Positions 25,418-34,534 of a DNA stretch of 59,512 nucleotides are shown here, in pieces. The translations under genes were made by a program, and so were the position numbers. The notes below the pieces were generated by a model, which ran no database searches, had not been told where the DNA came from, and saw nothing but the letters and a program-made list of their open reading frames with translations. This DNA comes from Candidatus Viridilinea mediisalina. Its GTDB lineage: Bacteria; Chloroflexota; Chloroflexia; Chloroflexales; Chloroflexaceae. Location of the stretch: the NCBI RefSeq assembly GCF_002532535.1, contig NZ_NQWI01000009.1:1-59512 (forward strand), read 5' to 3'. Numbering within the stretch: the first letter of the stretch is position 1; every line of letters starts with the position of its first letter.

Positions 25418-25804
25418 TTACGGAGCGGGCGCAAAGCAGCGCCGCGAGGTCTGGATCAGGGTATCGCTTTGCAGATTGCCGCGTTCTAACAGCGCGACTT
25501 CGGCCATGCAATGGGGGCAGAGCGCCAAATGGTGCAGTACGAGCGCACGCTGGTAGGGATCGAGTAGCCCTTGGCAATAGTCAATCAGGATGTCGGTGGA
25601 AAGGCAATCAACGCGGTAGAGTTGTTGCCGTAGCCGGGCCTGAAAGCTGCGAATGTGGCCCACACGTGCCGTACATGTGGGGCAGTGGCGCAGATGAGCC
25701 AGAATGCGCTCGTCAGCTTCACCATCAGCCGCTGCCATCAACTCCGCCTCGGACAGGGCTGGCGGTGTGGCACAGCACGCATCCCCGCACTCCAAAATAG
25801 TCAT
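25418..25804 (-). CDS. Double zinc-finger anti-sigma-like protein
   Basis: The 128-residue protein has two HxxxCxxC motifs, HLRHCPTC near residue 40 and HLALCPHC near residue 95. Each lies in a helical setting like the anti-sigma zinc-finger (ZAS) domain: the first is preceded by ELMAAADGEADERILAHL. Single ZAS domains bind ECF sigma factors. A duplicated form without a transmembrane helix is unusual. The ATG at 25804 has AGGAGCGAAGG upstream; the longer frame adds ten residues without support. No sigma factor is adjacent, so its partner is unknown. Confidence 0.65.
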   Translation of the reverse strand: MTILECGDACCATPPALSEAELMAAADGEADERILAHLRHCPTCTARVGHIRSFQARLRQQLYRVDCLSTDILIDYCQGLLDPYQRALVLHHLALCPHCMAEVALLERGNLQSDTLIQTSRRCFAPAP

Positions 25805-25979
25805 ACCTTCGCTCCTGGCATCGCGCCCACTCAATCCCTAACCTGCATTGAAAGAAACGCAGTATTACGCGGAATTTACCAAATAGGCGCGGCTTTCGCT
25901 GTGCGCTTACACAACCTTTGTTGCTATGGTTTGTAGTATAAGCCTAGCGCTGCAAGGATGCAAGATGCAAACGGCCTTG

Positions 25980-26083
25980 ATACCATTGCAGATTTCAGAT
26001 TGTAGATTGCAGATTGCCGAACATGGCGTCTCAATGAGCTTTAGCGTTCTTGATAATGCGGCATGTTCAACAGTAATTGGTAT
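25980..26083. mobile_element. ATACC element, copy C (104 bp, reverse orientation)
   Basis: This copy is inverted relative to A, B and D and has three degenerate heptamers. It lies downstream of the membrane-protein gene ending at 26099. The interval holds an extra ATACC word (ATACCAATACC on the minus strand) directly at the stop codon. Confidence 0.75.
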
Positions 26084-26098
26084 TATAAGGTATTGGTA

Positions 26099-28195
26099 TT
26101 AGTACACCCTTAACCATAATACGGTCATACCCAGTTCACGCTTCCCAACCCCTTCGGAAGTTGTGGGTGTATGCAACACGAAACGATGTTGCCCCGGGGG
26201 CAACCAGAGTGGGAGTTTATAGCGGCGTCTGGCCTGAATTATGGTAAATTCGTTCAGCAACACACCATTATTCCAAAGTTCCAACTGCTGTCCATCCACA
26301 GTAGCCATCGCCATAAACTCCAAGCTTACCAGTTGTGGCTCAGAGTCCGGGTTGATGATATAGATCTCGCTGTGGCCCATGGTCCAACGCCAGACATGGG
26401 TTTCATCAACTTCACGATCGTGCCAACCTGCCCCTAAAAAGAGAAAAGGCGCACAGCGATCTTGGTGCAACGGCAATTCGTAGGCCCAACGCTGCTCATC
26501 AGCATACCAGGGTTGCGCCGCATTGCCACCTAGGGTGTCAATCAATGCGAGCGCTACCTGCTGCTGCTCTGGCTGCAAGAGTGGCCTATCTAGGACAACA
26601 TAGCGCAATTGGTAGTAGCACTGCATTGTCTTCAGACTTGCCGCATCAAGTGCGACAATATCTTCTTCAGGCCAACGCTGCATCAACGCCAGTTGCCTGG
26701 GTAGCGGGCTATAGAGTATGGTCGCGTAGAAGGGCGCACGGGCCACATAGCCCTGCAAGATTGGCTGGCCATGCACCATCTGGTTGATCAGGGTGCGGCT
26801 GTCGGTGCCCATTTCCAAGGGTAAATCTACAACCACCCCTGGATCATTGGCAATCTGGGCATAGACCGGGGCGCGTTCCAATGTATTGGCCACCCGTGGC
26901 GCGGGCCAGAGTTCGATCAGTGCCACGATTACCAGCACACCCATTGCCAGCTTATAGTTGCTTGGCGTAAGCCGTCTACGCAGTTCCGCCAAGGCCAAGG
27001 CGGCAAAGATCGCCGCAATGATGATCGTCAGCACTCCAAAAAGATTGGGGCGGCGCGCTGTCTCCAAGAAGGGTAACAATTGGAGCAGCCGGTACGGCAT
27101 CGTGATGCCGGTCGCATAGCCCAACACATAGAGCGATGGGCCGAGCGCGAAGATCCATGCTACACCACCGATGACCACCAAGCGCCAGTGTTCACGCCAA
27201 AACCAGAAGGTGCCGAGCAACGCCAGGGCCGCCAGGGTCCAACCCGCCGCCGTGTACGAACCCTCGGTCACACTATAGGGTGCCATAGCAACCAGAAAAT
27301 GCTCCACGGGCACGCCCCAGAGCGGGTGGCGCGCCGCTGGAAAGAAGAACCCCAGGGCATCAGCCGAGTAGGCTTGGGTATAGATCGCCCAGATCGGGTT
27401 GGGGCTGTTTTCCAAGGGGCTGCTTGGAGCGGCTCGCAGCGCCAAGAGCAGTGGTAAGCTAACGAGGATCGCCAAGCCCCCGAAGCCTACATAACGGCCC
27501 ACGAGCGCCAACGGGCGCTGCGCTCCAAGTAAGCTCAAGGCTGCCCACATCATCCCAAACAGCACCGCTACCAGTGTCCAGTACCAATCGGTGTAGAGTA
27601 CCAGCGCAAAGGCGAGTGCCGCCAAACCCCCACCTGCCCGCCGCAATTGGCCCCGTTGTAACACAATAAAAGCCAGTATAAAGAAGACCAACCACTGCAT
27701 CGTCACAAAGTTGAGTTGGCCCGCATCAAGCTTGGCGATATGGAAAGGCGAGGCGGTTAATAACGCTCCAGCCAACAATGGTGGCCCTACCAAATTTGGT
27801 ACAAACGCCCGTGTCAAAAGAAAACCCGCATAGCCCGTGAGCATCACCGCGAAGATGGCAGTGAAATTGTAGGCTGCAATCGGACCGAAGCTTGCCGTCA
27901 GCGGGGCAGCCATCAGCACTGCGACCACATTGAGGGTCTGCAAAATCATCTGCACCCCCTCAGGGTAGTAGAGCAACTCGGTACGCAAGGGACTCTGCCC
28001 AGCCTGTAGCGCCCGCTCGCTCATCCAAAAATTCCAGATGTTCTGCGGCGCATCGGGTGAGGTGGGGTAGTAAAAAATGTAGTTACCACCCGTGTAGTAG
28101 TGGGTTGTAAAGCCAGCCGTCAGCGGCCAGGTCAGCCAAAGTGTGAGGGCAAGGTAGAAGCCCAACGCACCCAAGTGGAGTCGCCAATTTACCAT
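26099..28195 (-). CDS. Polytopic membrane protein, GT-C glycosyltransferase-like (paralogue 1)
   Basis: The 698-residue protein has a dozen or so membrane helices in residues 1-450, then a soluble, probably extracytoplasmic beta-rich region. After the first helix (LALTLWLTWPL) a loop carries PTSPDAPQNIWNFW, with a conserved Asp where GT-C enzymes keep their catalytic acidic residue. YYPEGVQMILQT follows. Two close paralogues lie immediately upstream. No family can be named with certainty; lipid-linked sugar transfer to surface polymers or proteins is the inference. The start overlaps the upstream stop by 7 bp, so the two are translationally coupled. Confidence 0.7.
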   Translation of the reverse strand: MVNWRLHLGALGFYLALTLWLTWPLTAGFTTHYYTGGNYIFYYPTSPDAPQNIWNFWMSERALQAGQSPLRTELLYYPEGVQMILQTLNVVAVLMAAPLTASFGPIAAYNFTAIFAVMLTGYAGFLLTRAFVPNLVGPPLLAGALLTASPFHIAKLDAGQLNFVTMQWLVFFILAFIVLQRGQLRRAGGGLAALAFALVLYTDWYWTLVAVLFGMMWAALSLLGAQRPLALVGRYVGFGGLAILVSLPLLLALRAAPSSPLENSPNPIWAIYTQAYSADALGFFFPAARHPLWGVPVEHFLVAMAPYSVTEGSYTAAGWTLAALALLGTFWFWREHWRLVVIGGVAWIFALGPSLYVLGYATGITMPYRLLQLLPFLETARRPNLFGVLTIIIAAIFAALALAELRRRLTPSNYKLAMGVLVIVALIELWPAPRVANTLERAPVYAQIANDPGVVVDLPLEMGTDSRTLINQMVHGQPILQGYVARAPFYATILYSPLPRQLALMQRWPEEDIVALDAASLKTMQCYYQLRYVVLDRPLLQPEQQQVALALIDTLGGNAAQPWYADEQRWAYELPLHQDRCAPFLFLGAGWHDREVDETHVWRWTMGHSEIYIINPDSEPQLVSLEFMAMATVDGQQLELWNNGVLLNEFTIIQARRRYKLPLWLPPGQHRFVLHTPTTSEGVGKRELGMTVLWLRVY

Positions 28196-30294
28196 ACCAC
28201 TTCAAGCCTCCGCACAATGACGCCCAAGCTGCGCGGCGTACCTGCCTCAGCATTTGTAGCACTTTGCAAGACAAAGCGGTTGATCCCAGGTTGCAATGGC
28301 AACACGACATGATAGCGACGATGCGCAGAGGTCAGATCAAGCGTTGCAACCTCTTGTTGCTCGGCGTGCCAAAGATGCAGCGTGCGCTCCTCAAGGCTGG
28401 CTGCGGCTATCTCTAACACGACACTCATTGGCTCATCGCTGGGATTCACCACATAGATTTCGCTCACCCCATTTGTCCAACGCCAGTAATCACCATCCTG
28501 CCCCTCACGGCTATGCCACGCTGGCCCTAAATAGACAAAGGGCCGACACTGATCAGCATAGAGCGGCAACTCGTAGGCGGTAAAGCCGTCCTGTGCATAC
28601 CACGGTGTAGGTAGGTTACCAGTGAGTCGCTCAATATTGTGCAGAACTAAGGCACGCTCTTCGGCACTCAAGAGACGCTCTTCAAGCACCACATTGCGGA
28701 AGCGGTAGAAGCACTGTTGGGCCTGCCAATCCGCCCGATCCAGACGCACAATGTCATGCTCAGGCCAAGCTTTGATCCGCCCCAAACTATTGACCAGCGG
28801 CGCATAAGTCAACGTATCGTAACGCTGCGGTGCCCGCGCCACATAGCCCGCCAAAATGGGCTGCTCGTGTTCAATCTGATTGAAGATTGTGCGGCTTTCG
28901 GGAAAGATCTCCACCGGCAGATCCACTACCACCCCCGGTCGCTGCTCACGAATCTGGGCAAAGACGGGCGACACCTCCACCGGAATGGCTTGACGCATCC
29001 CAGGGGTAAGCTCAAAGACCGCCAGCGCTACCACGCCCGCCCAAAGGTAGGTTCGCTTGCGCGGTGCAAGTGCGGTTGCCAATCGTTGCAATGCCAACGC
29101 CGCAAAGACCACCAGCGCCCCATGGCCAATCAGGATGAAGAGCCCCGGACGCCGTGCGGTCTCCATGAGCGGCAGGTGCTGGATGAGCCGGTAGGGCATC
29201 GGAATGCCGGTGTTGTAGCCCAACAGATAGAGCGTCGGGCCAACCGCAAAGAGCCACGCCAAGCCCAACAGTACCAACCATTGCCACTGCTGCCGTCCGT
29301 ACCAGTAGATGCCTAAGCTACCCAACGCCAGCAAGACCCAGCCCGGCGCATGGTACGATCCCTCCATAATGCTATAGGGGGCCAGGGGCATCAAGATGCG
29401 CCCCACCGCCTCACCCCACCACGGGTGCAATGCGGCAGGGAAGAAGAGCCCAAGGCCATCCATCGAGTTACCCTGTGTCACCGCTGCCCAGATGAGAAGC
29501 CGACCCTCGTCCATGTCACCCGTAAATCGCGGTAGGTTCACAATCGCATAGAGCAGCGGCATCAACAACAGCCCACTCAAGAGCCCTGCGCCCGCAAACC
29601 AAGCCAAGCTGCGCCAGGGACGTTGTGCCCCTATGCTCGTCACAATCGCCCACGCACAGGCAAAAAAGGCGATTACGACCGCCAAGTACCAGTCGGTGAG
29701 TACGGTTAGCACCAAGGCTAGGGCTGCACCAACGAGCCGCAACGGGCTACCGCGCTGCCCTAAGAGTACCAGGGCCGCCATGGCCATGAAGAGCCATTGT
29801 GTCGTGACAAAATTCAATTGCCCGACATCGAATTTGCCCACATGGTGCGGCGTTGCGGTCAGCAAAAGGCCAGCAATGAAACTCGGTGCAAAGCCATTCA
29901 CGTAGCGCCGCGCCAACACAAAGCCCGCGTAACCAGTAAGCTGGTAGGCCATCAAGACCGCAACGTTGTAGGCTTCATCCGAACCCAACAGCAGCGTTAC
30001 CGGCAGAACACTGAAGGTGGTTGCAACATTGACCGTCTGGAGGTAGAGGGCTACCCCTTCGGGATAGTAGAGCATGGGGGTCACAAAAGGGTTGAGCCCA
30101 TAACGCACAGCATAGCCCGTCCACCACATGTTCCACGAGTTCTGCATGGCATCCTCAGTCCCGGGGAAGAAATAGGGGCCGCCTCGGTTCACGTAGAGGA
30201 TGTCGGTCAGATCGGTCGCCATGGGCCATGTCAGCCAAAGGGCTACGATGAGGTAGAGGCCCAAGGCACTAAAATGAATTTGTTTGTTACTCAT
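28189..30294 (-). CDS. Polytopic membrane protein, GT-C glycosyltransferase-like (paralogue 2)
   Basis: The 701-residue protein has the same layout as its neighbours: LIVALWLTWPM in the first helix, then a loop with GTEDAMQNSWNMWW, then LYYPEGVALYLQT and many helices. A region around residues 455-520 (ARAPQRYDTLTYAPLVNSLG) and the C-terminal beta-rich part follow. Conserved words with paralogues include TGIPMPYRL and ETARRPGLF. The ATG at 30294 gives MSNKQIHFSALG; the upstream frame of 13 residues comes from repeat DNA. It is cotranscribed with and overlaps the downstream copy. Confidence 0.7.
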   Translation of the reverse strand: MSNKQIHFSALGLYLIVALWLTWPMATDLTDILYVNRGGPYFFPGTEDAMQNSWNMWWTGYAVRYGLNPFVTPMLYYPEGVALYLQTVNVATTFSVLPVTLLLGSDEAYNVAVLMAYQLTGYAGFVLARRYVNGFAPSFIAGLLLTATPHHVGKFDVGQLNFVTTQWLFMAMAALVLLGQRGSPLRLVGAALALVLTVLTDWYLAVVIAFFACAWAIVTSIGAQRPWRSLAWFAGAGLLSGLLLMPLLYAIVNLPRFTGDMDEGRLLIWAAVTQGNSMDGLGLFFPAALHPWWGEAVGRILMPLAPYSIMEGSYHAPGWVLLALGSLGIYWYGRQQWQWLVLLGLAWLFAVGPTLYLLGYNTGIPMPYRLIQHLPLMETARRPGLFILIGHGALVVFAALALQRLATALAPRKRTYLWAGVVALAVFELTPGMRQAIPVEVSPVFAQIREQRPGVVVDLPVEIFPESRTIFNQIEHEQPILAGYVARAPQRYDTLTYAPLVNSLGRIKAWPEHDIVRLDRADWQAQQCFYRFRNVVLEERLLSAEERALVLHNIERLTGNLPTPWYAQDGFTAYELPLYADQCRPFVYLGPAWHSREGQDGDYWRWTNGVSEIYVVNPSDEPMSVVLEIAAASLEERTLHLWHAEQQEVATLDLTSAHRRYHVVLPLQPGINRFVLQSATNAEAGTPRSLGVIVRRLEVVW

Positions 30295-30339
30295 ACATAA
30301 CGCCTTGCGACGAAGGGGCAGAAGAGGTTTCATCTTCCC

Positions 30340-30492
30340 CTACGCTTAGGGCTGCCGCCCTAAAACCTGTTGCTGGGGCTATGCCCCAGACCCTCTTCTT
30401 GCTTACGTGTTGGCGGCGAAGCCGCCAACACGTAAGCAAGAAGGTTCTGCGTGGGAGACGAAGCATCCCCCGTACCCCCGCCGAAAGGCCGT
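30340..30492. repeat. Hairpin-module cluster
   Basis: Palindromes TTGGCGGC-GAA-GCCGCCAA and related modules repeat here, together with words such as AGGGCTGCCGCCCT and ACGTAAGCAAGAAGG. It sits between paralogue 2 and ATACC copy D. No gene is present. Confidence 0.75.
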
Positions 30493-30631
30493 ATACCAAT
30501 TACCCTTGAAGATGCCGCATTATCAAGAACGCCAACGCCCATTGAGACGCCATGTTCGGCAATCTACAATCTACAATCTACAATCTACAATCTACAATCT
30601 ACAATCTACAATCTACAATCGTAAATGGTAT
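30493..30631. mobile_element. ATACC element, copy D (139 bp) with eight heptamers
   Basis: The ends and core match copies A-C, but the heptamer AATCTAC is repeated eight times in tandem. Compared with copy B (three heptamers) the extra 35 bp is exactly five heptamers. The right end directly abuts the stop codon (30632-30634) of the next gene. Confidence 0.85.
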
Positions 30632-32734
30632 TTAGTGTACCTCAACCCGCTTGAGGGCTATGCCCAAGGCTCGCCCCGATACTGGGTCAATGCTTGTGGC
30701 GCTCTCGAGCATGAACTGGTTGTAGCCAGGCTCCAGCTCTACATTGAGGCGGTACCAGCGCCTGCGTTCATCCAGTGTGAGCGTGGTGAGCAACTTGTTG
30801 GCGCTGTATACGTTGACGCTGCGTTCATGCTTCAGAGTGTAGGCAAGCAGTTGCAATTTGACCCGCTTTGGTTCTGGTTTTGGATTGACGATGTATAGTT
30901 CACTCTGGCCTTCGCTCCAGCGCCATACCTGCGCCTTGTGAACCTCTGGTTCGCCCCAACCTTCACCTAAAAAAACAAAGGGGGTACAAGTATCCGTATG
31001 CAGGGGCAACCTAAAGGCATGGTGACGCTCATCGGCGTACCAGGGTTGCGCTGGATCGGCCCCAAGCTGCGCTACGATGCTCCTCAGTGCGTCGTGTTGT
31101 CGCTTCGTGAGCAGGGCAGGTTTGAAAACGAGGTAACGAAACTGATAGTAGCACTGCATACCTTCCAAGGCGACCTGATCAAGCGCGAATACATCAGCTT
31201 CGGGCCAGAGTTTGAAGGTGGCAAGTTGCTTTGGCAACGGGCTGTAGAGCAGTGTGGGGTAGTGGGGCGGGCGCGCAATGTAGCCGCGCAAAATTGGCTG
31301 CTGATGCACCAGTTGGTTGATCAGGGTGCGGCTATCGGTGCCCCCTTCAATCGGTACATCTACGACAGCCCCCGGCGCGCCCTCGGCGGCAATGCGCTGA
31401 TAGACCGGCGCTTGGTCAAGGGCATTCGCCACCCGCTGCGGTGGCCAGAGCTCAAACAGCGCAATCAGAGCCACCAAGCCCAAGACCAGCCGGTAGCGCT
31501 CTGGCCTCAGTTGCTCATGCAGCCGCGCCAAGGCTAACGCGGCAAAGATTGCTGCACTAATGATCGTAATCAGGCCAAAGAGATTGGGGCGACGGGCCGT
31601 GTCAAGCCCTGGTACCAGTTGTAACAACTGGTACGGCATGGCGATCCCGGTCTCGTAGCCCAAGACAAAGAGCGTTGGCCCTAGTGCAAAAAGCCATGCG
31701 ATCAAAGCTACAACCAACAACTGCCACTGCTGCCGCCAGTACCAAGCTACCCCTAAAAGCGCCAAGCCCGCCAAAGTCCAACCCGCTGCCGTGTAGGAGC
31801 CTTCCGAGATACCATAGGGGGCGACGTTGATCAAAAAGCGTTCCACTGGCACCGCCCAGAGCGGATGCAGCGCATTGGGAAAGAAGAAGCCAAAGGCATC
31901 CGCCGAGTAGCCCTGGGTATAGTAGGCCCACATTGGGCTCGCCTCTGCATCCTGGCCTCCTGAACTTGCCCGTAAGGCTCCAAGCCGCGGTAGCAGCAGC
32001 AGCCCCGCCAAGCCACCACTCAGCCCATAGAGCTTGAACAATTCGTCCCGTTGGGGCCGACTAGCCAGGTTCAGCCCGCCCCACATCAGTGCAAAAAAGA
32101 CCGCTACCAAGGTGTAGTACCAGTCCGAAAAGGTGAGCAACAGAAAGGCCAACGCCGCCACCGGCACACCCCACCAACGGCGGCTGATGGTCATATGGAT
32201 CAGCACCGCCATAAAGAGCACAAGCCACTGCATGTGGACAAAATTCATCTGGCCTGCATCATACTTCGCCACATGGTAGGGGGTCGCTGTGAGCAACGTG
32301 CCCACCAATAGCGCCGGCGCAACCCCCTGGACAAACGGGCGCACCAAGAGAAAGCCAAACCAGCCGGTCAAGATGAACCCCAGCAGCGCCGAGAAGTTAT
32401 AGGCCGCCACCGGCCCAAAGAGAAGATTCGCCGGGAAGGTCATGATCCCCGCAACCGTATCGTAGGTCTGGAGGTGCAGCGCCAGCCCCTGCGGATGGTA
32501 GATCATCGGCGTGAAGAGCGGGTTCGCCCCGGTGGCCAGCGCCTGCCCCGCCCACCAGAGCATCCAGATATTCTTGGGCGCATCGGGCGATGTCGGAAAA
32601 TAGAAGATATTGTTACCACTCGTGTAGTAGTGGGTCGCAAATTGCAGCGGCATCGGCCATGTAATCCAGAGCGCCAAGAGGATATAAGCACCCAGCACAC
32701 CTAGATAGCTGAGCATGGGCGATCGTTGAATCAT
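30632..32734 (-). CDS. Polytopic membrane protein, GT-C glycosyltransferase-like (paralogue 3)
   Basis: This 700-residue protein parallels the two downstream genes: LLALWITWPMPL, then PTSPDAPKNIWMLWW, IYHPQGLALHLQT, and later ETGIAMPYQLLQL and DTARRPNLFG. About a dozen membrane helices precede a soluble C-terminal third. The ATG at 32734 starts MIQRSPMLSYLG, as in the paralogues. A longer frame to 33115 is only repeat DNA and antisense sequence. The stop codon abuts ATACC copy D. Glycan assembly or transport is inferred; the exact role is unknown. Confidence 0.7.
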   Translation of the reverse strand: MIQRSPMLSYLGVLGAYILLALWITWPMPLQFATHYYTSGNNIFYFPTSPDAPKNIWMLWWAGQALATGANPLFTPMIYHPQGLALHLQTYDTVAGIMTFPANLLFGPVAAYNFSALLGFILTGWFGFLLVRPFVQGVAPALLVGTLLTATPYHVAKYDAGQMNFVHMQWLVLFMAVLIHMTISRRWWGVPVAALAFLLLTFSDWYYTLVAVFFALMWGGLNLASRPQRDELFKLYGLSGGLAGLLLLPRLGALRASSGGQDAEASPMWAYYTQGYSADAFGFFFPNALHPLWAVPVERFLINVAPYGISEGSYTAAGWTLAGLALLGVAWYWRQQWQLLVVALIAWLFALGPTLFVLGYETGIAMPYQLLQLVPGLDTARRPNLFGLITIISAAIFAALALARLHEQLRPERYRLVLGLVALIALFELWPPQRVANALDQAPVYQRIAAEGAPGAVVDVPIEGGTDSRTLINQLVHQQPILRGYIARPPHYPTLLYSPLPKQLATFKLWPEADVFALDQVALEGMQCYYQFRYLVFKPALLTKRQHDALRSIVAQLGADPAQPWYADERHHAFRLPLHTDTCTPFVFLGEGWGEPEVHKAQVWRWSEGQSELYIVNPKPEPKRVKLQLLAYTLKHERSVNVYSANKLLTTLTLDERRRWYRLNVELEPGYNQFMLESATSIDPVSGRALGIALKRVEVH

Positions 32735-32761
32735 AGTATTTCCCAAAACGCGCTTGCTCGT

Positions 32762-32878
32762 TCGCGGAGGCTTCGCCTCCCCGCATCTTCGCCTCCCCGC
32801 CTCCCCGCCTCCCCGCATCTTCGCCTCCCCGCATCTTCGCCTCCCCGCCTCCCCGCCTCCCCGCCTCCCCGCCTCACG
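32762..32878. repeat. GCCTCCCC/GCATCTTC octamer array
   Basis: Fourteen or so 8-bp units (GCCTCCCC and GCATCTTC, mixed) run from just upstream of paralogue 3 to the last codon of the DUF2079 gene (stop at 32880). It is pyrimidine-rich on the plus strand. Both position and period repeat the pattern seen at 1.4 and 50.5 kb. Confidence 0.85.
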
Positions 32879-32879
32879 C

Positions 32880-34508
32880 TCACTCCACCCGCTGAAAGAG
32901 CAACAGATCTTGCTCGGCATCCAACAACCGCCATTGCGGATCGGCATGGAAACCCTCCACAATCCCGGTGCCCTGCAACGCCGCTGCCCGGCTATCAATA
33001 AAGGCATAGTCGGCCAAATCGGGCGGGTGGTGCATCGGCCCCCCAGGGATAAACAAGATGCGTTCTCGGGGCAACATATGGGGGGCCAAAAACGACGTTG
33101 CCGCCACCACCGCATCGGGCGGAATTTGGGCCTTCATGCGCTCCATAATCGCCACTCGCTCCGGCAACTCTGGGTTGCGGATCGCCGACACCACCGGATT
33201 CCTTAGCGGGATGTTGATCAAAAGGACTAATATGATCATGCCGATGTAGAAGCGAGAAGCGGGAGGCGGGAGGCGAGAAGCGGGAGGCGGGAGGCGAGAA
33301 GCGAGAAGCGGGAGGCGAGAAGCGAGAAGCGAGAAGCGAGAAGCGAGAAGCGAGAAGCGAGAAGCGGAAACTGCTCCCTGCTCCCTGCTCCCTGCTCCCT
33401 GCTCCCTGCTCTCTGCTCCTCGCTTCTCCATAGCCAATACCCACGCTCCCCCATAGATCGCCGCAATGATCATCCCCGGAATCACCAGAATCTGGTACTG
33501 CTCCGTAATCACATATTGAAAGATACGGTCGGAGAGCAGGTTGATGCCCACAATCGGTGCCGCTAAGAGCAGTTCGCGTGGCGCAAAGATTGGCAGAAAG
33601 AGCAGACCTGCCAGCAATAAGAAGAGATACCAGAGTTTTTCGGGTTGAAAGATGAAGAAGAAAATCTCAACCGGATGGGTTAAAATATTCTTGATAATCT
33701 CTGGAATACTGCCACCCAAATGGATATAGTAGCATGCCTGCGGGCTCACTCCGCAAGGCCACATCTCATTGTAGTCGCGGCTCAGATCAAACGGCACCTC
33801 AACCCGTTCAGGCGTGAAGGTGTCACTATAAAACTGAGGGGTAATATAGGTGATCGCAACATAAAAATAGACCAAACCAACCAGAAACGGCACCAGCGCA
33901 AAGGCCCAGGGCAAACGGCGCAAGGCCGCATACATGCCAAAGGCCACCACCACCAGGGCCGCATCGGTACGGGTGAGCATCGCTAGGCCCAACAGCAGCA
34001 GGTAGGGCCACAAACGCCGCTGCTCCAGCATCCAAAAGGCCCAGAGCAGCAGCACCAAGCCGGGTATGCGTGGCTGAAAGGGGGCAGCCATAGCCATAAA
34101 CTGCGTTGTCGGGTAAAAGAGGTAGAGCGCCGCAAAGGCCACCCCTGCCCACGCAGCACCAATGCGCTCCCGCGCAATCAGGTAGACCGGCAGCGCCCCC
34201 GAGACCAACAGCAGCGTCTGTACCACCACCAGCGTATAGGCCGAGGGTACCAGCGCATAGAACGGAATGGCCGGCAGGAACCCCAAGGCCACATCCAAAC
34301 CCATAAACGTATCGGTGAAATTGTAGCGCGACACCAGCAAAAAGCGGCCCTGCAGGGTCCCCCAGATCGGCATATGGAAATCCACCATATCAAACCCGTG
34401 GCCCCAATAGGAATACTTATAACTGCCCGCACCAATCCACAACACAGCCACCGCTCCCATCAGCCCCCACAGGGCGCGCAGCGGTGTAAGCCATGCCTTT
34501 ACATGCAT
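32880..34508 (-). CDS. DUF2079-type polytopic membrane protein carrying an in-frame heptamer-array insert
   Basis: The 542-residue protein has about eleven membrane helices and the DUF2079-like start (YSYWGHGFDMVDFHMPIW, then FLLVSRYNFTD). Near residues 357-422, between the helix around LVIPGMIIAAIYGGAWVLA and the helix IGMIILVLLINIPL, lies a repetitive segment of ASRFSLL and SREQGAG units. It is encoded by 7-bp tandem repeats (about 33250-33425). Because 21 bp equals seven codons, the frame is kept. The C-terminal part is soluble. GGGAGGG lies upstream of the ATG at 34508; the longer frame runs into hairpin repeats. A sugar-transfer or lipid-linked function is suggested by its neighbours. 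Confidence 0.75.
   Translation of the reverse strand: MHVKAWLTPLRALWGLMGAVAVLWIGAGSYKYSYWGHGFDMVDFHMPIWGTLQGRFLLVSRYNFTDTFMGLDVALGFLPAIPFYALVPSAYTLVVVQTLLLVSGALPVYLIARERIGAAWAGVAFAALYLFYPTTQFMAMAAPFQPRIPGLVLLLWAFWMLEQRRLWPYLLLLGLAMLTRTDAALVVVAFGMYAALRRLPWAFALVPFLVGLVYFYVAITYITPQFYSDTFTPERVEVPFDLSRDYNEMWPCGVSPQACYYIHLGGSIPEIIKNILTHPVEIFFFIFQPEKLWYLFLLLAGLLFLPIFAPRELLLAAPIVGINLLSDRIFQYVITEQYQILVIPGMIIAAIYGGAWVLAMEKRGAESREQGAGSREQGAVSASRFSLLASRFSLLASRLPLLASRLPPPASRLPPPASRFYIGMIILVLLINIPLRNPVVSAIRNPELPERVAIMERMKAQIPPDAVVAATSFLAPHMLPRERILFIPGGPMHHPPDLADYAFIDSRAAALQGTGIVEGFHADPQWRLLDAEQDLLLFQRVE
33250..33425. repeat. Heptamer arrays inside a coding sequence
   Basis: On the plus strand GAGAAGC/GGGAGGC heptamers run for over 100 bp and are followed by seven or so CTGCTCC heptamers. 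The two halves are roughly complementary. The array sits in frame in the DUF2079 gene and codes for the ASRFSLL/SREQGAG segment. Uniform 7-bp spacing gives 7-residue periodicity. Confidence 0.85.
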
Positions 34509-34534
34509 CAAATCTATCCCTCCCATGGGGGTTG

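Noticed and set aside
30560-30620. Tandem short repeats considered as a CRISPR array
   Set aside because: The unit is 7 bp with no spacers, inside a small inverted-repeat element; no cas gene is present.
30632-33115. N-terminal extension of paralogue 3 to 33115
   Set aside because: It is translated repeat DNA and antisense of the DUF2079 gene; paralogues start at the position chosen.
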